From Osedax symbiont Rs1 (GTDB taxonomy: Bacteria > Pseudomonadota > Gammaproteobacteria > Pseudomonadales > Balneatricaceae): a stretch of DNA of 64,000 nt. Made by a program: the position numbers and the translations under genes. The stretch's first letter is position 1; every line of letters starts with the position of its first letter. Shown here piece after piece: positions 1-7,304 of this stretch. The notes under the pieces are model-generated. The model had not been told where the DNA came from and searched no databases. It saw only the letters and a list, made by a program, of their open reading frames with translations. The stretch is taken from assembly GCA_000416275.1 (NCBI GenBank), contig ASZJ01000147.1, positions 1 to 64,000 of the forward strand, written 5' to 3'.

Positions 1-323
1 CAACCAAAAAGTCATCGATAATCCAGGAGAATACCTGCCTTGGAATTATCAAAAAAACAACACCTAGCCCATTGGTAACGGGCTTTTAGACTTCCATTAA
101 AAGTCACGCTATCTTCTCGTAAGCTCACTGAGAACAAATATCTCGCCATAACTATTCTTTCATGACTTAATGTTGTTTTTGTTGATAGCTGTACTTCCCC
201 AATATTTAATTTCTTAACCGCCGCCCCGAGCACCAACACCTCGAAAGAAAATACATGGGTAAATCAAATATTAGCTCTGCTGTTGGTGGTAGTTTTTGAA
301 GTAAAGACTGCTAATGCCACTAG

Positions 324-680
324 AGGTACACCAGTATATATGTACTGAACAGCCCTCCTTCTAATCCTTGTGTTAATCTGGACAATGAAACAAGCATCCA
401 GATAAGCAGCGGTGCTTTTGTTGAAGAAATATCTTACCAGGCTGTTAACTTAAAGGCTGTCTGTAATGGTCGTCAGACTTCTGTTGTTGGCCGTGAGGGC
501 ATAGTAGTCGATTATAGGTGGGAATATTCAGGCTTGTTGCCATCGGCTATGGAAGGAATTCGTCAAAATATATGGCTGGTCCATCTTAATAGTATAGTCT
601 TTTGCAAATCAGACATCTTGATAGTAGTGAAGAAGCACGCGAACAAAACTGCAGGACACCATATCCTCGATAGCCGATAG
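324..680 (+). other. Start-less open frame, possible gene remnant
   Basis: An open frame of about 118 codons runs from just after a stop at 321-323 to a stop at 678-680 inside the heptamer repeat. The middle part (about 360-570) reads like ordinary protein, with residues such as VEEISYQAVNLKAVCNGRQ and GIVVDYRWEY. There is no ATG/GTG start with a ribosome binding site at its head. I do not recognise a family. It may be the 3' remnant of a decayed gene or chance. Confidence 0.2.
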
Positions 681-708
681 CCGATAGCCGATAGCCGATA
701 GCCGATAG
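668..708. repeat. Heptanucleotide tandem repeat CGATAGC, about 5.9 copies
   Basis: The unit CGATAGC is repeated head to tail almost six times without a mismatch. The 7-bp unit is not a multiple of 3, so copy-number change would shift any reading frame. It lies in otherwise non-coding sequence, about 180 bp past the end of the ABC-F gene. It is probably a slippage-prone microsatellite. Confidence 0.9.
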
Positions 709-889
709 TGGCGGAGTGTGTGGAGATATTAATTATTATTTTTTTTAGGGATATCTGAATCAATCTTACATTTCACTGCGGGCTTACAGAGGAATTGGTG
801 CATGTGTTACGGCTTTCCCTACCACCAGTACGCCTTAACCACGAATTTCTCAGTGCGTCAGGTGCGTGTCTGACTTGTGCAGAGGTTTG

Positions 890-2653
890 TTAGTTAAGTC
901 TAGACCATAAAGCGTCGATCTCCTGTCGCCATATGTGTTGTTTGTCAGGCTTTTGCCTCTTGGAACTCTGCTGTAAGTCACGACGGAGTTTTTTTTCTAG
1001 CACTTCAATTTTGCTCAAAAGCTCATCTTCATAGACTTCTCCAGCAGGTAGCTTCTCAGCGGCTAATTCAATTTTTGCAATTGGTGGCTCAAGTGGGGCT
1101 GTAGCTTTGGTTAAGTGCAGGTAAAAATTGTCTGCAGAGTTTACTTCAATCAATTGGCCATCTTTAATCCACAGCCAGCGATTGGCTACTTGTTGAAGAA
1201 AATCTCGATCGTGACTAGTGATTAATAAAGTAGCACCAGATGCCATTAACTGCTCATTTAGCTGTTGCCTCCCCTGCAAATCGATATGATTAGTCGGCTC
1301 ATCTAAGATTAAAAAATTGGGCTGAGTCAGTGAAAATAGTAAAAACATCATCCTAGACTTTTCACCTCCGCTGAGGCTGTTTACGCTGCGATTAAAGTCA
1401 TGGTAGGCAATGCCCGCTTTAATCAGTGCTGATTTGATTTGATCTTCAGTGGTGTTTTTAGTGACATTATTTCGCAGCCAGTCAACTCTGAAAATGTTTT
1501 GTGTCAAGCATTGTAACTCTTGGTCGTAATAACCTAATTCGGTGCGGGGGTGGAAGCGAATCGGCCGATCGGTATTTGTATCTTGTTCAAATTGCTTTAA
1601 ATAGGCGCTGTGGATGGCGTTAAGAGTCGATGATTTCCCCGCGCCATTTATGCCAAGCAGCGCGATTCTGTCGCCAGGTTTTACCAACAGTTCTGCTATA
1701 TCAAGTAGTTTTAAATTATCGTCAGGAGTTTTGATACAAGCATTATTGATCAGTAGTAGTTGCCGGGCATGTAGCTGTAAATCGTCGAGAGTCAGTTTCA
1801 ATTGAGAGGCTTGAGTTAAAGTGGTTTTGTTACCAGCAAGCTTGACTACTCTCTTTTCAATAGACTTGGCTTTGCGAGATAGCTTTTGATTGTCATGTTC
1901 CCGGCCTTGGATGGCAAGTCTCTTGGCGGTAGCCGTTAATCGAGATATTTCCCGCTCTTCGTCGACCAGTCTTTTTTTATCACTATCATCTTGTTTTAAT
2001 AGTTCTTGTCTGGCGAGATTGTAAGGTAAATTAAACTTTTGACAGCTTTTATCACGCAAGAAAATTGATTGTGAGCATACATTATTAAGTAAATACTGAT
2101 CGTGGGAAATAATCATAAAGGCACAGCGACAATCGTGCTTGAGAAATTTTTGTAATTGAGTCATCGCCACAATATCCATGTGGTTGCCTGGCTCATCTAA
2201 CAACAGTAGATCAGGGTTAAGCACTAAGGCTCTGGCAATCAATAATAAATTCTGTTGGCCGCCGCTTAATGCATGCACTGCAATCCTGAATTGTTGGTCA
2301 TTGAAACCAAGTGCTAACAATTGACTTTGAGCGCGCCAACTATTTTGCTGACGTTCCTCTTCACAAAATACTGAGCATATCGAAGCGAGCAAGCTTAAGT
2401 TTAATAGTGAAGGGGGGACAAACTGTTCGACTATCGCTATTTGAGTGCCGCCGGGTGCTCTTATCTCTCCTTTATCGAGTGGCCAGTGCCTATTTATTAA
2501 AGACAACAATGTGCTCTTTCCGCAGCCATTATGGCCAATCAGACCCAGTTTATCGCCTCTGTTGATTTGTAAATTTAAATCTACAAAAATGGGCTGTGAG
2601 CCATGGGAAAAGCTGATATTTATTAATTGTAATAATGCAGTCATAATTTTCAT
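890..2653 (-). CDS. ABC-F family ATP-binding protein
   Basis: A soluble tandem ATPase with two nucleotide-binding domains and no membrane segments, which is the ABC-F layout; members act on ribosomes as translation factors or antibiotic-resistance factors. Domain 1 has Walker A GHNGCGKST (about residues 40-48), signature LSGGQQ (129-134) and Walker B LLLLDEPGNHMD (149-160), with Gly in place of the usual Thr in EPTNH. A basic helical linker spans about 215-275. Domain 2 has GINGAGKSS, LSGGEK and LILDEPTNHID. The C-terminus is charged and helical. Length 587 aa is within the family range (EttA 555, Uup 635). It does not match EttA, Uup, YheS or YbiT clearly enough to name. ATG 2653 is used here; a second ATG lies three codons in. 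A family-1 element lies directly upstream and provides the only AGG near the start. Confidence 0.9.
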   Translation of the reverse strand: MKIMTALLQLINISFSHGSQPIFVDLNLQINRGDKLGLIGHNGCGKSTLLSLINRHWPLDKGEIRAPGGTQIAIVEQFVPPSLLNLSLLASICSVFCEEERQQNSWRAQSQLLALGFNDQQFRIAVHALSGGQQNLLLIARALVLNPDLLLLDEPGNHMDIVAMTQLQKFLKHDCRCAFMIISHDQYLLNNVCSQSIFLRDKSCQKFNLPYNLARQELLKQDDSDKKRLVDEEREISRLTATAKRLAIQGREHDNQKLSRKAKSIEKRVVKLAGNKTTLTQASQLKLTLDDLQLHARQLLLINNACIKTPDDNLKLLDIAELLVKPGDRIALLGINGAGKSSTLNAIHSAYLKQFEQDTNTDRPIRFHPRTELGYYDQELQCLTQNIFRVDWLRNNVTKNTTEDQIKSALIKAGIAYHDFNRSVNSLSGGEKSRMMFLLFSLTQPNFLILDEPTNHIDLQGRQQLNEQLMASGATLLITSHDRDFLQQVANRWLWIKDGQLIEVNSADNFYLHLTKATAPLEPPIAKIELAAEKLPAGEVYEDELLSKIEVLEKKLRRDLQQSSKRQKPDKQHIWRQEIDALWSRLN

Positions 2654-2661
2654 CTGTTATA

Positions 2662-2869
2662 CCTGATTCCGTGACTTCAAAGTGAATACAGAGTGTAAGA
2701 TATTGGTTTTACAGTGGAATTGAAAAATCTTAACTGCAAGCTCATATGCTCCTGCATTCGCTAAATAAATGCATCCATGCATAAAACCCATAGGTTCAGT
2801 GGGTATTTTTCTAACCGCTGTAGAATAAATAGCTTGCACTATGTGCTGCAGTGAAGTCACTGACTCAGG
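2662..2869 (-). mobile_element. Family-1 MITE-like element, long copy (A)
   Basis: A 208-bp element with imperfect terminal inverted repeats (CCTGATTCCGTGACTTCA at one end, TGAAGTCACTGACTCAGG at the other). It is flanked by perfect 5-bp direct repeats TTATA at 2657-2661 and 2870-2874. Read on the minus strand it matches the 160-bp copies at 14632, 25523 and 31791, but has 48 extra bp in the middle. It sits 8 bp upstream of the ABC-F ATG (2653), with the duplication in between. No transposase is encoded, so any movement would need enzyme supplied in trans. Confidence 0.85.
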
Positions 2870-3428
2870 TTATAGGCAGGGGGAATTCCTGCTGGTGATT
2901 AACGATAGGGTTAATAACGCAGATGAATAAGGTCGAGCACAGGGCTCAAATGATATGATAACGTGCTTTAAAGCACGATGAGGGAGTCGCTATCCAGTCC
3001 TAATTCATCGCATTATAAAAAAGGGGACTGGTGGGCTCTGTCAGATAAAACCAGCGCAAACGCGAGTTGCTGTAGAAACATAAATATACCTCCTTATAAA
3101 TACCTAAATCAGTGACTTTAATACGTCGCTTAGCATAAGCTGTTGATCCTATAAGGTTAAGGATGCAGCTGCTAAGTTTCAATGCTGCTGTAAACCAATA
3201 TTTTAGGTTCTTCATCCACGGACTTAGGTAGGGGTAAATCGTGGTGAGTTGATATTGACACAATTAGTAATCTAGATTAGAACAAAAATTAAGCAGCTTG
3301 GCAAATGTATCGCAGATCGCCCTTGCTGCAGCTGATAAATTCAATTCAATGCTAAAGTGGATGATTTAGGCGCAGCATCCATATTCAATTAACGAGTATT
3401 GAATCAATGACATGTTTAGGAGACAAAA
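2870..3428. other. Intergenic region with one palindrome
   Basis: About 560 bp without a credible gene. A minus-strand frame at 3000-3263 has no recognisable features. The only structure seen is a perfect 16-bp palindrome CGTGCTTTAAAGCACG at 2962-2977, without a following T-run. The promoter of the downstream M14 gene presumably lies at the right end; an AGGAG motif at 3418-3422 precedes its ATG. Confidence 0.4.
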
Positions 3429-4343
3429 ATGAGTGATTCGCAACGTGCAAGACGAAACGCAACCAGCGCAATGTGGGGGGAAGTTGAGAAAGCAGCATGG
3501 TTTGATAAGCAATCAATAAAACGTTCCTACCAAGCTGAGGTGGTGACTAAAATTGAAAAATTGTCGTCTGATTTCAAAGTTGTGGAATATGGACAGCTGG
3601 CGGTTAATGAGCTGCGCTATCCACTTTATTATCTGAAAAATGCCGATTGGCAGGCTGGCAAACCGACAGTGCTGATCACCGGGGGTGTGCACGGTTATGA
3701 AACGAGTGGCGTGCAAGGTGCACTGCGCTTCCTAGAAACAAAAGCTAATTTATATGCTGAACAATTTAATTTGGTGGTTGTGCCATGTATTAGCCCCTGG
3801 GCTTATGAAACTATCAACCGCTGGAACCCTTATTGCGTCGATCCAAATCGCTCATTTGATCAAGCTCGAAACAGTGCAGAAGCTGCGGCATTGATGTCGG
3901 CGATTGAGGCGCTGGATGGCGAGTTGTTAATGCACATTGATTTACATGAAACAACGGATACCGATAACAGCCAGTTTATGCCCGCTTTAGATGCTCGAGA
4001 TGGAAAAGTGACCGAAATCACGGAGATCCCCGACGGCTTTTACCTGGTTGGGGACAGTGAAAATCCCAGTGTGGAATTTCAACGCTATATTATTGAACAA
4101 GTATCTAAAGTCACTCATATAGCACCCGCAGATGAACAAGGGCGGATAATTGGTGCCACCCTAGCGCAACCGGGGGTGATTAATTACCCGGTTAAATCGT
4201 TAAGTTTGTGCACCGGTTTTAGTCAAGCTCGCTTTAATACAACCACCGAAGTGTATCCGGATAGTCCATTAGTCGATGATGAAAACTGTATTCTGGCTCA
4301 AGTACGGGCGGTGACTGCAGCATTAGACTATATCCGGAACTAG
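3429..4343 (+). CDS. M14 family metallocarboxypeptidase-like protein
   Basis: A 304-residue protein with the zinc-peptidase M14 pattern: GGVHGYETSG (His88 and Glu91 as the H-x-x-E zinc ligands), VDPNRSF around residue 140 in place of the usual DxNRNF substrate-binding motif, and a later histidine in IDLHE as the third ligand. There is no signal peptide, so it is probably cytoplasmic. The family includes carboxypeptidases and succinylglutamate desuccinylase/aspartoacylase-type amidohydrolases, and the substrate cannot be told from sequence. AGGAG lies 6 bp before the ATG. It appears monocistronic, with non-coding or repeat DNA on both sides. Confidence 0.8.
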   Translation: MSDSQRARRNATSAMWGEVEKAAWFDKQSIKRSYQAEVVTKIEKLSSDFKVVEYGQLAVNELRYPLYYLKNADWQAGKPTVLITGGVHGYETSGVQGALRFLETKANLYAEQFNLVVVPCISPWAYETINRWNPYCVDPNRSFDQARNSAEAAALMSAIEALDGELLMHIDLHETTDTDNSQFMPALDARDGKVTEITEIPDGFYLVGDSENPSVEFQRYIIEQVSKVTHIAPADEQGRIIGATLAQPGVINYPVKSLSLCTGFSQARFNTTTEVYPDSPLVDDENCILAQVRAVTAALDYIRN

Positions 4344-4409
4344 TTACAAAGGTCTTCTGTATCCAGGGAAGATATGAAGTTTGTTTAAATATTTTGATAT
4401 ATAAATATA

Positions 4410-4552
4410 ACTATTTCGCTCGGTAATATGGCTTTATAAACCGGTTAAATATGCTCATTTCCCCCAGTAGTATCCATCCACAGGGGCACTGAATTGCTAT
4501 TTCGTCGGTTGTTGCCTTGTATTACCTTGGCTGGTAACGCTATGCTGAGACC
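4410..4552 (+). mobile_element. Degenerate family-2 MITE-like copy
   Basis: This stretch aligns with the family-2 element at 15184-15422. Shared landmarks are CGCTCGGTAATA, ACCGG(T)TAAATATGCTCA, ATTTCGTCGG and CCTTGTATTACCTTGG, followed by AACGCTATGC. The left end is missing and the right terminal repeat is scrambled, so no target duplication can be read. It is an old, decayed copy between the M14 gene and the glutathione peroxidase gene. Confidence 0.7.
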
Positions 4553-4604
4553 CCCTCTAATATAAAAAAGCTAGTTTAGCTGCAGTACTAAATGGGAGCT
4601 GTTA

Positions 4605-5090
4605 ATGAAAGACACGATTTATCAATTTTCCGCAACCTCAATAAGCGGTGAAATTGTCAACTTGGAAAAATATCGAAATCAAGTGATGTTGATCGTCAAT
4701 ACAGCCAGTGCCTGTGGTTTTACCAAGCAATACTCCGGCTTAGAGGCTTTGTATCAACAATTTAAAGCTGAAGAATTTGCTGTGCTGGGCTTCCCCTGCA
4801 ACCAATTTGGCGCTCAAGAACCAGCCAGTAATGAAAAAATAGCAGAGTTTTGTCAGCTGAATTATGCGCTTAGTTTTGATCTGTTTGCGAAGATAGAAGT
4901 CAACGGGGGAGATGCAGAGCCATTATTTACTTTTTTAAAACAGCGCGCCACCGGGTTGTTGGGCAGTCAAAATATAAAGTGGAATTTCACTAAATTTTTG
5001 GTTGATCAGCAAGGTACAGTGTTAAAGCGGTATGCGCCTGCGACTAAACCTGAGGCGATAGCTGAAGATATTGCCAGCTTATTTGACTAG
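4605..5090 (+). CDS. btuE: Glutathione peroxidase (BtuE-like)
   Basis: A cytoplasmic thiol peroxidase that reduces hydrogen peroxide and organic peroxides with thioredoxin or glutathione. The 161-residue length and collinear motifs fit the family: VNTASACGFT with catalytic Cys37, FPCNQFGAQEP supplying the Gln, and IKWNFTKFL supplying Trp126 and Asn127. A second cysteine in FPCN and another in EFCQ could serve as resolving cysteine in a thioredoxin-dependent mechanism. GGGAG at 4592-4596 stands before the ATG. It appears to be a single-gene unit behind the degenerate family-2 copy. The family is secure; the exact BtuE symbol is less so. Confidence 0.88.
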   Translation: MKDTIYQFSATSISGEIVNLEKYRNQVMLIVNTASACGFTKQYSGLEALYQQFKAEEFAVLGFPCNQFGAQEPASNEKIAEFCQLNYALSFDLFAKIEVNGGDAEPLFTFLKQRATGLLGSQNIKWNFTKFLVDQQGTVLKRYAPATKPEAIAEDIASLFD

Positions 5091-5330
5091 CCAATTTTTA
5101 TCTTGAAGCAGCTAGCAACTGTGGATGTCCCGCTGGCTCGATATGCTCACAACTAGATGTAGTTATTTGGCATAGCCAAACGTCTGCAATCTAGTCTCTA
5201 GCATCTCGAACAATTGGCTCGTCCTCATTACTACCAGGGTCTGGCTATGAGCTGACTTGACTTGACTTGACCTTGCGCAGTGTAAGCCTGAGTAGTTCCG
5301 GTACTTAATCTGCTGATAAAAGGTCTTAAG

Positions 5331-5642
5331 CTATTGGTGTTCAGCCCATGGATCATTATCCTTGGATTGACGGTGGCCATGTTTGACTATTATTTCTAAA
5401 TAAAATGATGGCAAGCCTGATTTGGCCGCTTGATCGATATGCTTATTTATTTCAGTCAAATGAATAACCTTAGCATCCGATTCTGTATTGCCATACTTAC
5501 AATCAAAATCCCAATAATCGACATCTGCGGGCAGCTTCTTATTGCGCTCTCTTTTAAGGTATTTTTTGACATCGTGCTTAATAGAATCGACTAATCGATC
5601 TAGTTGTATTTTGGGGTGGGTTAAAGCTATGGTCTTTTTCAT
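5331..5642 (-). CDS. DUF6172-like conserved small protein
   Basis: A protein of about 103 residues beginning MKKTIALTHPKIQ, rich in Lys, Asp and Tyr, with a conserved-looking stretch DVDYWDFDCKYG in the middle. This pattern resembles a small uncharacterised family I know as DUF6172. The open frame extends to 5738, but the family starts at the inner Met, and GGA about 7 bp upstream of the ATG at 5642 supports that shorter start. There is no signal peptide or membrane segment. Function is unknown; it could be nucleic-acid associated given its charge, but that is a guess. No operon partners. Confidence 0.65.
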   Translation of the reverse strand: MKKTIALTHPKIQLDRLVDSIKHDVKKYLKRERNKKLPADVDYWDFDCKYGNTESDAKVIHLTEINKHIDQAAKSGLPSFYLEIIVKHGHRQSKDNDPWAEHQ

Positions 5643-6278
5643 GTGTTTCCAAGAAGTACAAAAATGAAAAATTGCTCGAATATCTACTATCGGCAAAAGT
5701 AGCTGCATTTTATCACTATTGACCGCCATTGTAGTCAATTAATTTATAGAGCGAAAAAGTAGGGTGATTTAGGTGCTTAAATTGATCGGATATTGACATT
5801 AAACAGCGATATATAAGTACCTTAAGGTAATAAAATATTTATTTGAACAGCAGTGGCTGGGCTTAAAAATTTGCAGCGCTCTGCGGTGAATGAAAAATAG
5901 TTATATTCAAAGGATTTATGGTATATTAAATTTCTGAATGGTTTTATTGGATTTATAGTCCTTTCATCTATTGTTTCTGTGAAAACACTAGTATTGACGC
6001 CTTCTCTATCATCCATGAGTGGCTCTTCGACGGTTCCAACTAGTGTTTTAAAGTTATATTCGCTTTCTTTAGTTAAATTTTCAAACGTGCGTATTTACTT
6101 ATTCGAGTCAACTTACTTCGAGTTGATTTCAGCGCTTTAGTGGCAGATTAGTTCATCAATAAAATTATTATTTTAATGTTTTTTCTGAATATGTGACGGT
6201 CGTTAAATCGTCGTACTGGGCTTAAACTCGTTGTTTTTGTAAGCCGTCAGTGAATAATTAGTGGTTAAGGAGTATATA
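5643..6278. other. Long AT-rich intergenic region
   Basis: About 640 bp between the DUF6172-like gene and the cold-shock-like gene. The minus-strand frame at 5822-6016 shows no family features and I do not accept it. The right part could be a long 5' untranslated leader of the cold-shock-like gene, as is common for such genes, but no motif proves this. Nothing else was recognised. Confidence 0.35.
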
Positions 6279-6536
6279 TTGCAAACAGTAGTGAAAAAGT
6301 GGTTTCGAGATAAAGAATCTGGATTCCTAGAAAATGGCAGTGCTAAAGATATTATCGTTTATAAAGCGGACTTACTTAATTGTCAGTTTTTAAAAGTAGG
6401 CGTCAGCGTTGAGTTTGAATGTCATGTCGATAAGCGTGGATTAGTCGCTAAAAAAGTAAAACTATTAGCACAAAACAAAAATGGCCATCGCCATAACCAA
6501 GTTAATAAGCCGTTTCGCCCGGGTGTAATGACTTAA
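6279..6536 (+). CDS. Cold-shock-domain-like protein
   Basis: A small basic protein of about 85 residues resembling a single OB-fold cold-shock domain. The spacing VKKWFRDKESGFLENG, DIIVYKADLL, VGVSVEFECHVDKRGLVAKKV follows the CspA pattern (W-F-x-x-x-x-G-F, then the strand with H-V, then the closing A-x-x-V). The first RNA-binding motif KGFGFI is replaced by ESGFLE, so it is a divergent member. The C-terminus is a short basic His/Asn-rich tail. The start is TTG at 6279 because AAGGAG at 6267-6272 sits 6 bp before it; a longer frame begins with GTG 6261 but has no such site. A hairpin terminator follows. Confidence 0.7.
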   Translation: MQTVVKKWFRDKESGFLENGSAKDIIVYKADLLNCQFLKVGVSVEFECHVDKRGLVAKKVKLLAQNKNGHRHNQVNKPFRPGVMT

Positions 6537-6562
6537 GCTATCTTCGCCAAGCCAATGTAGAT

Positions 6563-6590
6563 AAAAATAGCCGCGCAAAGCGGGTTTTTA
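6563..6590. terminator. Probable rho-independent terminator
   Basis: A short GC stem CCGC-GCAAA-GCGG is flanked by an A-run on the left and GTTTTT on the right, 27 bp after the cold-shock-like stop codon. The symmetric flanks could let it work for both strands, and it lies between this gene and the convergent Lrp-type gene. Confidence 0.5.
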
Positions 6591-6685
6591 GCCAGAAGCT
6601 TATTTTATATTCCGCCATCAATGATCTGCTTAAAGGTTAACATCTAGTATGCTGCGAGTATTGGCGGTGGTTGAACTTGAGTTTT

Positions 6686-7141
6686 CTATATTTTAGTGAG
6701 CGGCAATTGGGTCATATATTTTAAATTTTCCATGACAAAGCTTGAGCTAACGTCAAAAATGTTAGCTTTAATTAATTGCTTGTAGAGCAAGTCGTAGTCG
6801 GGCATATCACTGACGACAGCTTTTAATAAATAGTCTAGATCGCCACTCATTCTATACACCTCTAGTATTTGCGGAAGTTGCGCTAACACTGCTCTAAATT
6901 GTTGTACCCACTCATCATTGTGCTGATTAGTACGCACAGAAATAAACACCGTGAGCGGCAAGTTCACCGCTGATGGGTTGAGCAGCGCTACTCTATTGCT
7001 AATCACTTTATTAGCGACTAGCTTTTGAATTCTTCTCCAGCAGGCTGTTTTTGAGATAGCTACTTTGTCGGCAACTTGGGCAACAGACAGCGTATCATCG
7101 TGTTGCATCGAATCTAAGATTGCTTTGTCGATTTTATCCAT
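6686..7141 (-). CDS. Lrp/AsnC family transcriptional regulator
   Basis: A 151-residue protein with the two Lrp/AsnC domains: an N-terminal winged helix (helix-turn-helix around residues 18-41, VAQVADKVAISKTACWRRIQKL region) and a C-terminal RAM ligand-binding domain (about 65-145) with the characteristic GDLDYLLKAVVSDMPDYD. Members bind amino acids and act as dimers or octamers. It is divergently transcribed from a class-V PLP enzyme, with 163 bp between the start codons and an inverted repeat in the gap, so it probably regulates that gene and itself. The ligand is not known. Confidence 0.9.
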   Translation of the reverse strand: MDKIDKAILDSMQHDDTLSVAQVADKVAISKTACWRRIQKLVANKVISNRVALLNPSAVNLPLTVFISVRTNQHNDEWVQQFRAVLAQLPQILEVYRMSGDLDYLLKAVVSDMPDYDLLYKQLIKANIFDVSSSFVMENLKYMTQLPLTKI

Positions 7142-7192
7142 AACTAGTAATCACTAAAATATGCAAGAATGTTTCGTCATATATTAAAAATA

Positions 7193-7249
7193 TAGAACAT
7201 TATTGCGATTATAGTTGTTTATAGCTAACAATTACAAATAATGTTTCTA
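7193..7249. promoter_or_regulatory. Putative Lrp-type operator in divergent promoter
   Basis: An inverted repeat, TAGAACATTATT at 7193-7204 and AATAATGTTTCTA at 7237-7249 (one extra T in the right arm), lies between the Lrp/AsnC gene and the PLP-enzyme gene. A TATAAT at 7261-7266 follows the right arm, so the arm covers the -35 region of the rightward promoter, which itself has no good -35 hexamer. The placement fits control by the divergent regulator. The assignment is inference. Confidence 0.5.
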
Positions 7250-7304
7250 AAAAAATTGTGTATAATTTTATCATTGAATTTTACAACACTATTTGGAGTA
7301 CAGC

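Larger units (their letters stand above)
1..889. other. Non-coding or decayed region at window start
   Basis: No credible gene was found in this stretch. Short open frames exist on both strands (for example 12-239 on the minus strand), but none has a recognisable domain or a good ribosome binding site. The stretch holds the start-less open frame at 324-680 and the heptamer repeat at 668-708, described separately. It looks like decayed sequence downstream of the ABC-F gene, which is transcribed towards it. Confidence 0.5.

Noticed and set aside
12-239. Minus-strand frame of 75 codons with GTG start
   Set aside because: No ribosome binding site, no recognisable family and no neighbours that support it.
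2657-2860. Minus-strand open frame of 67 codons
   Set aside because: It lies inside family-1 copy A; it is element sequence rather than an independent gene.
3000-3263. Minus-strand frame of 87 codons
   Set aside because: Composition unlike the real genes, no Shine-Dalgarno sequence and no family match.
5252-5271. Pentamer TTGAC repeat (about 3.5 copies)
   Set aside because: Too short to distinguish from chance slippage, and it has no link to a gene or site.
5822-6016. Minus-strand frame of 64 codons
   Set aside because: No ribosome binding site or motif; more likely AT-rich chance frame in the leader of the cold-shock-like gene.
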